Positions 1 through 5,989 of a stretch of DNA of 10,000 nt are shown here, piece after piece (position 1 is the stretch's first letter; each line of letters opens with the position of its first letter). The DNA lies in NCBI RefSeq assembly GCF_020216885.1, contig NZ_JAIWON010000040.1, positions 1 to 10,000 on the forward strand, written 5' to 3'. This DNA is from Zymomonas sp. Its GTDB lineage: Bacteria > Pseudomonadota > Alphaproteobacteria > Sphingomonadales > Sphingomonadaceae. The notes below the pieces were generated by a model. The model saw only the letters and a list, made by a program, of their open reading frames with translations, was not told where the DNA came from and searched no databases. The position numbers and the translations under genes were made by a program.

Positions 1-317
1 CTTCGGGTTATGGTAATCTGGTAGAAATTGACCACGGTCATATGATCCAGACCCGCTATGGCCATTTATCCCGTATTATGGTTCACGAAGGCCAAGCGAT
101 CAAACGCGGCGATCTTATCGCTTTAATGGGGTCAACGGGACGCTCCACGGGTAGCCATTTACATTACGAAGTCCGTATTCAGGGCGAAGCTGTTAATCCG
201 GTGCCTTTTCTGGCTGTTGATTCTTATCATATGGCTATGCTGGATAATGTCTCTGCCGGTGCGCAGGGTGGGCCTGAAAAAGATGTCAAGGATGTCAAAA
301 TTCATCATCATAAATAA
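1..317 (+). CDS. M23 family metallopeptidase (LytM-type), C-terminal fragment
   Basis: The gene enters from the left edge; the reading frame begins at base 3 and gives 104 visible residues before TAA at 315-317. The fragment carries the end of the Peptidase_M23 fold: a YGNLVEIDHG strand, the conserved YGHLS histidine motif, the MGSTGRSTGSHLHYEV segment with the metal-binding HxH, and the closing VNPVPFL. Enzymes of this family are zinc endopeptidases, or catalytically dead activators, that act on peptidoglycan cross-links in the periplasm. The HxxxD half of the zinc site should lie upstream and is not visible, so catalytic competence cannot be judged. After the domain there is a tail of about 40 residues, polar in its second half, with a short DVK-DVK duplication (tandem 9-base unit at 282-299) and three consecutive histidines near the end. 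The family call is secure; the substrate and full architecture are unknown. Confidence 0.93.
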   Translation, partial: SGYGNLVEIDHGHMIQTRYGHLSRIMVHEGQAIKRGDLIALMGSTGRSTGSHLHYEVRIQGEAVNPVPFLAVDSYHMAMLDNVSAGAQGGPEKDVKDVKIHHHK

Positions 318-364
318 TCGAAAATGGATATCGCTAAGATCGAAAATCACTTTCAATAGCCTTG

Positions 365-387
365 TCATGACAGCTTGTCTGTCATGA
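365..387. promoter_or_regulatory. Perfect 9-bp inverted repeat just upstream of erpA
   Basis: TCATGACAG (365-373) and CTGTCATGA (379-387) are exact inverted copies separated by five bases. The element ends 21 bases before the erpA start codon and 48 bases after the peptidase stop. As RNA it would form a hairpin followed by only three T residues, so it could be a weak terminator for the upstream gene. As DNA it has the symmetry and spacing of a dimeric repressor operator. The sequence alone does not decide between the two. Confidence 0.5.
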
Positions 388-408
388 TTTCTGGCTTATT
401 TTAAAGAA

Positions 409-756
409 ATGACAAACAACCCAACCGATAAAGCCGCGATTATTTTCAGCCCAGAAGCCGCAGAACGCGTCGCGGAAATCGCTCGTCAGCAAAAGAAGCC
501 CGCCATATTACGCTTATCCGTAGAAGGTGGAGGATGCTCCGGTTTCCGTTATCAGTATAATTTGGCTGATAAACCGGAAGCTGATGATTATCAGGCACTG
601 CAAGGTGACTCTTTGCTTATCGTCGATCCTGTCAGCTTTGATCTTTTGGCAGGTGCCACTGTCAATTTTGTAAAGTCTATCAATGGTGCGGCTTTTCAAA
701 TCGACAATCCCAATGCTGTTTCCGGTTGTGGTTGTGGTTCCAGTTTTTCTATCTGA
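409..756 (+). CDS. erpA: A-type iron-sulfur cluster carrier/insertion protein (ErpA/IscA/HesB family)
   Basis: This 115-residue protein fits the usual 105-120 residue length of HesB/IscA/ErpA proteins. The three cluster-ligating cysteines are in place: Cys43 in the GGGCSGFRY motif, and Cys107 and Cys109 in the terminal GCGCGSSF motif. A-type carriers accept Fe-S clusters from the IscU or SufB scaffold and pass them to apo-enzymes in the cytoplasm. The N-terminal FSPEAAERVAEIA helix is also typical. No isc or suf genes are visible here, which suits a stand-alone ErpA-like carrier; ErpA, IscA and SufA cannot be separated firmly from one sequence. The only ribosome-site-like bases are a weak AAAG close to the ATG. 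A perfect palindrome lies 21 bases upstream. The stop codon overlaps the xthA start by one base (TGATG), implying cotranscription and translational coupling. Confidence 0.93.
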   Translation: MTNNPTDKAAIIFSPEAAERVAEIARQQKKPAILRLSVEGGGCSGFRYQYNLADKPEADDYQALQGDSLLIVDPVSFDLLAGATVNFVKSINGAAFQIDNPNAVSGCGCGSSFSI

Positions 757-1541
757 TGCGTAAAATCGCCAGCTTTAACGTAAATGGCATCAATGCCCGT
801 TTACCTCGATTGATAGAATGGCTTGAAAAATTTCAGCCCGACATTCTCTGTCTGCAAGAATTGAAATCGGATGATGCTCGTTTTCCTCAAAAAGAAATTG
901 AAAAAACGGGATATCACTGCCTGTCTCACGGACAAAAAGCCTATAATGGTGTCGCTATTCTTTCAAAAGAACAGCCCAAACTTATCAGAACAAGCCTTCC
1001 TGACGATCCTGACCTGACGCAATCACGCTATATTGAGGCCGAAATTGATAATTTAACAGTCGCCAGTCTTTATCTTCCGAATGGAAATCCACTCAACAGC
1101 CCAAAATATGATTATAAATTGGCATGGTTTAAAGCCTTTTTGGCACATGCCCGTTCTTTATGGCAGCAAGAAAAACCGGTTATTCTTGCGGGCGATTATA
1201 ATGTTGTGCCGTCTTTCGATATAAAAGATATTCGGAATGCTGCGGCACTTGCCGATAATGCGCTGCTAGCTCCCGAAAGCCTTTTTTACTGGCGACAATT
1301 ATTGGCCACGGGATGGACAGATAGCTTGCGCGTCCGTCACCCATCTGAAGCCCTTTATAGTTTTTGGGATTATCAGGCACAAAGCTGGCCGCGCGATGAT
1401 GGTATGCGGATAGACCATATTTTGCTTACGCCTGATTTGGCGGATTGCTTAACCGATGCTGGTGTTGATCGTCAGATGCGGGGGCAAGAAAAGGCCAGCG
1501 ACCATGCCCCCGTTTGGATAGAAATTGACGATAAAAAATAA
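756..1541 (+). CDS. xthA: Exodeoxyribonuclease III / AP endonuclease
   Basis: The 261-residue protein matches the exonuclease III family (EEP fold) along its whole length. Visible active-site residues are Asn8 in SFNVNG, Glu35 in LCLQELK, Tyr106 in SLYLPNG, Asp147 and Asn149 in GDYNVV, Asp220 in MRIDHIL, and the final Asp249-His250 pair in SDHAPVW. Family members are Mg2+-dependent enzymes that cut DNA at abasic sites and remove 3' nucleotides or blocking groups in base-excision repair. The start chosen is ATG 756-758, whose A is the last base of the erpA TGA. The frame is open 10 codons further upstream, but those codons lie inside erpA and would add a sequence foreign to the family. No separate promoter is evident, so expression probably follows erpA. 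Confidence 0.95.
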   Translation: MRKIASFNVNGINARLPRLIEWLEKFQPDILCLQELKSDDARFPQKEIEKTGYHCLSHGQKAYNGVAILSKEQPKLIRTSLPDDPDLTQSRYIEAEIDNLTVASLYLPNGNPLNSPKYDYKLAWFKAFLAHARSLWQQEKPVILAGDYNVVPSFDIKDIRNAAALADNALLAPESLFYWRQLLATGWTDSLRVRHPSEALYSFWDYQAQSWPRDDGMRIDHILLTPDLADCLTDAGVDRQMRGQEKASDHAPVWIEIDDKK

Positions 1542-1556
1542 TCGTCGAGAAATCAC

Positions 1557-1573
1557 GATTTTCTAGGAAAATC
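1557..1573. terminator. Possible AT-rich terminator hairpin between convergent genes
   Basis: GATTTTC (1557-1563) and GAAAATC (1567-1573) form a perfect 7-bp stem with a three-base loop, followed on the plus strand by TTTCTTA. It lies 15 bases after the xthA stop and about 45 bases beyond the stop of the opposing acyltransferase gene, where a terminator is expected. The stem has few GC pairs, so the call is tentative. Confidence 0.35.
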
Positions 1574-1619
1574 TTTCTTATCTCCTGACAATCGGTCGGG
1601 CGGATAAAAAAGATTTGTT

Positions 1620-2777
1620 TTAAATACTTTTGCTATAAATGCGGTAAATACGGTTTACTTCGCTTTTAATAGCGGTTGCGATCGACCGCATCCCCTGATT
1701 GTTATCCAAAATCCAACCAATTTCGCCTCTTGTCGCGCCAAAATCTCTTACTGAATTACGCCGGATATATTCAATCATCATAAAGGCCATCTGCCCTGCT
1801 AAACGGGATGCCTGAAATTTTTTTCTGACTCCCATCAAAGGCACACGCATTGTTCTCACTGTAGGATGTCGCAACCACCAGAGCATTTTGATAAAATTAA
1901 AAGGAAACAGCTTTCCTTTAAATTCGGCCAGTTTTTCATTCACATCTGGCAAAGTCATCATAAAGGCCGCTGGCTCGCCGTCAATTTCGGCAATCATTAC
2001 CAATTCGTTATAAACGATAGGCTCAAGATTATGGCGGGCATGTTCGATCTCATGATCGGTTAACGGAATATAACCCCAGTTTTTTGACCAAGCATCGTTT
2101 AAAATATCCATCAGGATTTTGGCTTCACTAATGAAGTCTTTTTTCTGCGCCTGCCGGATTCGGATACGGGGATTTTTTTCGCCTGACGCTACAATTTTCT
2201 GAATAATTTCAGGGAAAGGCTTGGTAATATCCAACTCATAAGTAAACAGGTCTTTAATACCCTGATAGCCGTAGGATTCAATCCATCCGCGATATTCGGG
2301 ACGCTGATGCCCCATCATGATAGTCGGGGCATGGTCATGGCCTTTGATAAGCAGACCGGGCTCTTCCCATATCGAAAGGCTAATGGGGCCAATCAGCTTT
2401 TTATTCCCGCGTTTTTCATGCCATTTCTCGACCGTTTTCAGCAAGGCATGGGCAACCTCTTCATCGGCCGCTTCAAACATGCCCCACATACCGACATCTT
2501 TGCCACCGCCTTGTTCGGGCGGGGATTCTTGCACCAATTGGTCAATCTGTGCTGATATCCTACCGACTAGCTCGCCGTCTCTTTCAGCCAGAAAATATTC
2601 TGCCGTAGCATGTTCAAACCACGGATTTTTCTGACTGTTTAACTGCTCTCTTAATTCGCTACGCAAAGGCGCAATCCAGTTCGGATTGTCTTTATTCAGC
2701 TTATACGCAACTTCAATAAAACGGTTCAGGTCACGGTTTTGCTTCGTGCCAATAGGATAGATTTTCAGATCAGCCAT
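1620..2777 (-). CDS. GNAT-like acyltransferase of unassigned substrate, possible bacterial ceramide synthase
   Basis: This is a 385-residue soluble protein with no signal peptide or obvious membrane segment. Two regions look like an Acyl-CoA N-acyltransferase fold: residues 60-145 (EYFLAERDGELVGRISA, then WGMF and KLIGPISLSIWEEPGLLI) and residues 205-385, ending in WILDNNQGM and a RIYRIY segment. The combination GPISxSxxxExGLLI...MMxH...YRGWIESYGY is one I associate with large conserved GNAT-like proteins of Proteobacteria usually annotated as hypothetical. As I recall, the Caulobacter ceramide synthase (bCerS), which N-acylates a sphingoid base, is a GNAT-superfamily protein of similar size, and sphingomonads make sphingolipids; the adjacent lipid hydroxylase fits. 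The ceramide role is inference; an unrelated acyl transfer is equally compatible with the fold. The start ATG (complement of 2775-2777) has an AAGAGG-like site about 14 bases upstream, which is rather far. It lies 135 bases downstream of the hydroxylase gene, same strand. Confidence 0.7.
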   Translation of the reverse strand: MADLKIYPIGTKQNRDLNRFIEVAYKLNKDNPNWIAPLRSELREQLNSQKNPWFEHATAEYFLAERDGELVGRISAQIDQLVQESPPEQGGGKDVGMWGMFEAADEEVAHALLKTVEKWHEKRGNKKLIGPISLSIWEEPGLLIKGHDHAPTIMMGHQRPEYRGWIESYGYQGIKDLFTYELDITKPFPEIIQKIVASGEKNPRIRIRQAQKKDFISEAKILMDILNDAWSKNWGYIPLTDHEIEHARHNLEPIVYNELVMIAEIDGEPAAFMMTLPDVNEKLAEFKGKLFPFNFIKMLWWLRHPTVRTMRVPLMGVRKKFQASRLAGQMAFMMIEYIRRNSVRDFGATRGEIGWILDNNQGMRSIATAIKSEVNRIYRIYSKSI

Positions 2778-2912
2778 AAGGATATATCAGGCCTCTTCAT
2801 TTTCAAAAGACGCTTTGAGGCACAAGGCTTGACCTTGGCACAAGCGGTAGAAAGACAATCGGAAACGGAATGCTACCCCTCGATAGCCTCCAGACACAAA
2901 AATGATGTAAAA

Positions 2913-3734
2913 TCAGCGGATATCCTGTATTTTATCCACCTCTTCAAAAGAGCTTTTATAACGGTCTTTTTCTTTTGGGCTACATAAAACTTCACCGCCG
3001 GAATATTCGGCAACCCACGGATATTTCTTGGCAATTTCCGGCGTATATCCCAAATTAAAGACCGTCGGACTTTTGTTCGGACGCTCACGACGAACGTAAT
3101 ATGTCCCAAGTAATTTATCCCAAAAGAAATTGGTAATACCGAAATTACCATCTTCATCATGAAAATGATGTTCCAGATGGCGTTTTTTCATCAGAGCCAG
3201 CCTTTTGTTCTTGGGTTTATATCCCAAATGCTGGATGCAATGGCAAAATTCATAAAAACAGGTGCTTAACAAACCAACGGCATAACCAATACAAGCCCCG
3301 CCAAAGCCACCAATGAGATAACCGGGAAGGGCAGTCGTTACGGCCACTGCTGGCAGTGTGTTGTAAAGCGCCCCGAATAAAACTTCCAAATGATCGGGGT
3401 CAAGATGATGGTCATAGTGAATCCGTTTCCAAAGCCCCGACAGGAAAGGGACTTTAAACATCCAATGTCCATGCATAATCCAGCGATGGGTGACATACCA
3501 CACCAAAGGAAAACCCAAAATAGCAACCGCAACAGACGCAATAGTCGGTAAAAGAGGGGCAGGCTTCCAAATATAAAGACCGATCATAACGGCGGCCAAT
3601 GTCAGGTAAGTCAAAATCGTGTAATATTGGAAATAGACGACAACCAACTCTTTCAATGTCATCCGTCCCAGATAATGCGACTTTTTCCAGAATCGGGAAG
3701 CTGTTTTTAATGTCTTGGCATCAGTTGTGTTCAT
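2913..3734 (-). CDS. Membrane fatty acid hydroxylase (sterol desaturase superfamily)
   Basis: Counted from the chosen start, this 273-residue protein has the histidine clusters of the integral-membrane di-iron hydroxylases: HRWIMHGH (His83, 88, 90), HYDHH (106, 109, 110), HCIQH (165, 169) and HLEHHFH (186, 189, 190, 192), followed by the NFGI...WD...GTYY signature. Hydrophobic segments near residues 31-56, 63-81 and 121-160 would anchor it in the inner membrane with the di-iron site on the cytosolic face. The family uses O2 and an electron donor to hydroxylate or desaturate lipids: sterols, carotenoids, fatty acids, sphingoid bases and ceramide N-acyl chains. The neighbouring GNAT-like gene suggests a sphingolipid or fatty-acyl substrate, but this is inference. 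The start ATG at 3734 has GAGG nine bases upstream; ATG 3740 (spacer three) and GTG 3764 (no ribosome site) are alternatives adding 2 or 10 residues. Confidence 0.88.
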   Translation of the reverse strand: MNTTDAKTLKTASRFWKKSHYLGRMTLKELVVVYFQYYTILTYLTLAAVMIGLYIWKPAPLLPTIASVAVAILGFPLVWYVTHRWIMHGHWMFKVPFLSGLWKRIHYDHHLDPDHLEVLFGALYNTLPAVAVTTALPGYLIGGFGGACIGYAVGLLSTCFYEFCHCIQHLGYKPKNKRLALMKKRHLEHHFHDEDGNFGITNFFWDKLLGTYYVRRERPNKSPTVFNLGYTPEIAKKYPWVAEYSGGEVLCSPKEKDRYKSSFEEVDKIQDIR

Positions 3735-3888
3735 CGTCATAATCCTCGCAGATCCGAAAGACACCCGTCAAATCAGGTCACAATCGGAACCGAAGTTCAG
3801 AAGGTTGTTGCTTTTATTAAGGCGCAATAAGGCCTTTTTGAGGCAAATTTAAAGAATAAAAACCCGAAAGTTTCCAAAAGGCATTATT
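3735..3888. promoter_or_regulatory. Divergent intergenic region between hydroxylase and lipoprotein genes
   Basis: These roughly 150 bases separate two divergently transcribed genes and must hold both promoters and both 5' leaders. The region is AT-rich on the lipoprotein side (around 3835-3870). A clear ribosome site AAAAGG (3876-3881) lies seven bases before the lipoprotein ATG, and a GAGG site on the other strand serves the hydroxylase. I could not find a -35/-10 pair good enough to name on either strand, nor a clear operator. Confidence 0.5.
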
Positions 3889-4137
3889 ATGAAAATTAAC
3901 CGTTGCATGTCTGCACTTTCAAAAACGGTTCTTTTAAACGCCGCTATAATTGGCCTTGCGCTTGGGAATATGGCCGTTTCCGGCTGCAAAGACAAAACGC
4001 GCGACCTTCAAAAAGCGACTCTCCATCCCGATACCGATATCGCCTTGGGAACAATCAATGACGAAATGGCCAGTGAGAGCATTTTTGAAGAGGAAGGCGA
4101 TAACAGCATCGAAGCCACCAGCTTACCTGCAAATTAA
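3889..4137 (+). CDS. Small acidic lipoprotein of unknown function
   Basis: The 82-residue product starts with a basic residue pair (MKINR), a hydrophobic stretch (about residues 14-30) and a lipobox V-S-G-C with Cys33 as the predicted lipidated residue. The mature protein would therefore be about 50 residues. It carries Lys at position +2, not the Asp that signals inner-membrane retention in enterics, so outer-membrane sorting is possible. The mature part is rich in Asp and Glu, especially a central FEEEGD segment, and has no recognised domain. A good ribosome site (AAAAGG, seven-base spacing) supports real translation. It is transcribed divergently from the hydroxylase and appears monocistronic. 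I do not recognise the family; it may be restricted to this lineage. Confidence 0.72.
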   Translation: MKINRCMSALSKTVLLNAAIIGLALGNMAVSGCKDKTRDLQKATLHPDTDIALGTINDEMASESIFEEEGDNSIEATSLPAN

Positions 4138-4214
4138 AGGTGCTAATTAACTTGACGATGAATATTTTTGGGAGTGATGAAAGCAATAAATTTTCTTAAA
4201 AATAGCTGGCAAGG

Positions 4215-4234
4215 CGGGGATATTTTCGTCTCCG
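4215..4234 (+). terminator. Weak terminator-like hairpin after the lipoprotein gene
   Basis: CGGGGA (4215-4220) pairs with TCTCCG (4229-4234), with one G-U pair and an eight-base loop, about 80 bases after the lipoprotein stop. A T-rich stretch (ACTTTTAGCTTTTTT) begins a few bases later, not immediately at the stem. It is compatible with an inefficient intrinsic terminator and is not strong evidence. Confidence 0.3.
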
Positions 4235-4393
4235 GTTACTTTTAGCTTTTTTGCTCCGAAAAAGAAAAAATTGAATAGCCAAACACGCTAAAATATGTTC
4301 TTTCCTGTCCAGATGGTTTATAAATCAGACAGCGTTTTAAAAGCGCCATAAATCACTTATTAAGCCAGACTGTATAAGCAGCCTTTATCTATT

Positions 4394-4432
4394 CCGACCT
4401 TCCTTCTTTCCTATCAAGATGTTTCAGGTCGG
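4394..4432. repeat. 7-bp inverted repeat in the leader of the secreted-protein gene
   Basis: CCGACCT (4394-4400) and AGGTCGG (4426-4432) are exact inverted copies 25 bases apart, ending about 33 bases before the start codon at 4466. The pyrimidine-rich loop includes TTCCTTCTTTCC. It could form a long-loop RNA stem in the 5' leader or be two half-sites for a regulator. A chance occurrence is also possible. Confidence 0.35.
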
Positions 4433-4465
4433 CTAGCACGTTATTACATCGGGAGAGCGTATATT

Positions 4466-5140
4466 ATGGTCATTTCTTTCGGTCGTCGGATAGCCTCTTT
4501 TCTGACGGCAGGGTTTATTTCAGCCGGATTGCTGGCCTCTGCACCGGCCTCTGCAAATACTGGATACCTGTTTTGGTCTCCGCATGATTTTTCCGGTAAA
4601 CCGGTCAAAGACAATGATCCTTCGGTCGTTCTTCCCCTTGTTAATGCTACACCGGCAGAACAACGCGCTAATCTGGTCTGGACATTGCGGTCAGGGTTGA
4701 ATGTCGCGGCTTTGCAATGCCAATTTGCCCCTATTCTCGAAACGGCGCATGTCTATAACCAGCTTTTGGCAACGCATAAACGGGAATTGGCCTCTGCTTA
4801 TACGGCTTTGGGCGGATATTTCCGGCGGACAGGTGGCCGTTTTGGTCAGGTCAAATTTGACCAACATTCGACCCAGACCTACAACCGTTTTTCAACGATG
4901 CAGGCACAGTTGGGCTTCTGCGATACGGCGGCTTCTATCGCTCATGAAGCAATGATCCATCCGAAAGGCAGCTTGTTCACTCTGGCTGAAAAACGGATGC
5001 AGGAATTTAAAAACAGCCTTATTCCGGTAAAAGATATTCTTGCACCGACCGTAAAGCTGACTTCCGAGCCGCCTTTACCGCCTTTCAATAATGAATGTTG
5101 GGATAAAGATCGTCTCAGCCGTAAATGTCAGGCTGGCTGA
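4466..5140 (+). CDS. Secreted four-cysteine protein of unknown function
   Basis: The 224-residue protein begins with a Sec signal peptide: basic GRR, a hydrophobic core at about residues 12-25, and an A-S-A cleavage motif giving a mature N-terminus near Asn31. The mature part has four cysteines (85, 152, 211, 221), consistent with two disulfides formed in the periplasm. The middle is predicted helical (about 63-165) and includes an AYTALGGYFRR-type segment. The C-terminus is proline-rich (PPLPPF) and ends in a Cys-containing basic tail. I do not recognise a named domain; similar proteins in sphingomonads are, as far as I recall, annotated as hypothetical. The start has a strong ribosome site (GGGAGAG, eight-base spacing). 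The last 16 bases overlap the start of the amidohydrolase gene, implying one transcript and coupled translation. Confidence 0.8.
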   Translation: MVISFGRRIASFLTAGFISAGLLASAPASANTGYLFWSPHDFSGKPVKDNDPSVVLPLVNATPAEQRANLVWTLRSGLNVAALQCQFAPILETAHVYNQLLATHKRELASAYTALGGYFRRTGGRFGQVKFDQHSTQTYNRFSTMQAQLGFCDTAASIAHEAMIHPKGSLFTLAEKRMQEFKNSLIPVKDILAPTVKLTSEPPLPPFNNECWDKDRLSRKCQAG

Positions 5141-5988
5141 AAGTGAAAGACAGGCCGGCCATTCTCCCCTTAGGAGAGTGGCCACCTAAAAGGCCGGTCT
5201 TATTAACGGTTCCTCACGCAGGCCGTTTCTACCCCGAGGATTTGCTTGAAAAATTACGCTGTGAGCCGGAAAAACTGATTATCTTAGAAGACCGCTTTGC
5301 CGATCTTCTCATCGATAACGCGGTTTCTGCCGGTTTTTCAGCTTTGGTGGCCTGTTCACCCCGTGCTTTAATCGACTTAAACAGACATCATCTGGAAATT
5401 GACCCGATGATGATTGATCCCCCTTTGCCATTGGACAGCGTTATTCTAACGCCACGCGCCCGTAACGGCTTAGGATTATTCCCGAATTATCTTGCTGGTT
5501 TCGGCGGGTTATATCATCATCTTTTACCTTATAACGAAGCCCACCATCGCATCGAAAATTATCACGTTCCGTGGCATGGCCATATCGCTGATATTCTGGG
5601 TAATATAAAATCCCGTTATGGTTCTGCGATCTTGCTCGACATTCATTCAATGCCGCCTTTGATACCGGATGAGAAGGGGGTTGCGGCTGATATCGTCATT
5701 GGGACAGCCTACGGGCATAGCGCCTCTTCGGAAATAACGGCTGTCATCGCTGAAATAGTTGAAAAGCACGGCTTAAAACCGGCTTTTAACAAACCTTATG
5801 CAGGTGGCTACACCGTAGACAGACATGGAAAACCGTCTTCCTCGCGTCATGCCTTACAAATAGAAATAGATCGCGCCCTTTATCTGGACGATGATTTATA
5901 TCATCCTTCGGCTTCGCTTCCGGCTATTCGGCAGCTTATCCATGATATAGCCGAAGGCGTTGCCCAATATATCGAATGGTCTCGCTAA
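5125..5988 (+). CDS. N-formylglutamate amidohydrolase family protein
   Basis: The 287-residue protein shows the FGase (PF05013) motif series: TVPHAG (His31), ILEDRFAD (Glu55, Asp56), the SPRALIDLNR block (79-87), LLDIHSMPP (His174), NKPYAGGYTVDRHG (222-235) and SSRHALQIEIDRALYLD (His242, Glu247). Family members are metal-dependent hydrolases; the classic one, HutG, releases formate from N-formylglutamate at the end of histidine breakdown. No other hut gene is in the window, and many members are not linked to histidine use, so the exact substrate (formyl-glutamate or another N-acyl amino acid) is uncertain. It lacks a signal peptide and should be cytoplasmic. The ATG lies 16 bases inside the preceding gene with no clear ribosome site; GTG at 5143 is an alternative start. 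The stop is one base from the convergent lptG stop. Confidence 0.88.
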   Translation: MSGWLKVKDRPAILPLGEWPPKRPVLLTVPHAGRFYPEDLLEKLRCEPEKLIILEDRFADLLIDNAVSAGFSALVACSPRALIDLNRHHLEIDPMMIDPPLPLDSVILTPRARNGLGLFPNYLAGFGGLYHHLLPYNEAHHRIENYHVPWHGHIADILGNIKSRYGSAILLDIHSMPPLIPDEKGVAADIVIGTAYGHSASSEITAVIAEIVEKHGLKPAFNKPYAGGYTVDRHGKPSSSRHALQIEIDRALYLDDDLYHPSASLPAIRQLIHDIAEGVAQYIEWSR

Positions 5989-5989
5989 A

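Larger units (their letters stand above)
4138..4465. other. 328-base intergenic region
   Basis: No credible gene lies here. The stretch holds a weak terminator-like hairpin after the lipoprotein (4215-4234), poly-T and poly-A tracts around 4247-4270, a possible sigma70-like pair (TTGAAT at 4271-4276 and TATGTT at 4294-4299, spacing 17, four of six matches each), a lone TATAAG at 4373-4378, and an inverted repeat at 4394-4432 in the leader of the next gene. The ribosome site GGGAGAG (4451-4457) lies eight bases before the ATG at 4466. The promoter assignments are guesses; the length of the gap suggests a long leader or more than one promoter. Confidence 0.5.

Noticed and set aside
282..299. 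Tandem GATGTCAAG/GATGTCAAA at the end of the peptidase gene
   Set aside because: Only two 9-base units, best explained as a small duplication in a flexible C-terminal tail rather than a repeat array or site.
726..755. Upstream extension of the exonuclease III frame by ten codons
   Set aside because: The extra codons lie inside erpA and encode a Trp/Phe-rich leader unlike the family; ATG 756 gives the standard N-terminus.
2317..2634. Plus-strand open frame of 105 codons opposite the acyltransferase gene
   Set aside because: It is antisense to a conserved protein, has a low-complexity Ser/Pro-rich translation, and shows no domain or ribosome site.
2778..2912. Short dyads such as CAAGG/CCTTG and GCTTG/CAAGC between the hydroxylase and acyltransferase genes
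   Set aside because: Stems of only five pairs without T-runs are expected by chance; I could not support a terminator or attenuator here.
3735..3764. Longer hydroxylase starting at GTG 3764
   Set aside because: No ribosome site precedes the GTG, while GAGG is well placed for ATG 3734, so the shorter form is preferred.
4177..4245. 22-codon small ORF beginning ATGAAAGCA after a GGGAG
   Set aside because: The ribosome site is only two bases from the ATG, the peptide has no recognisable features, and ORFs this short are expected by chance.
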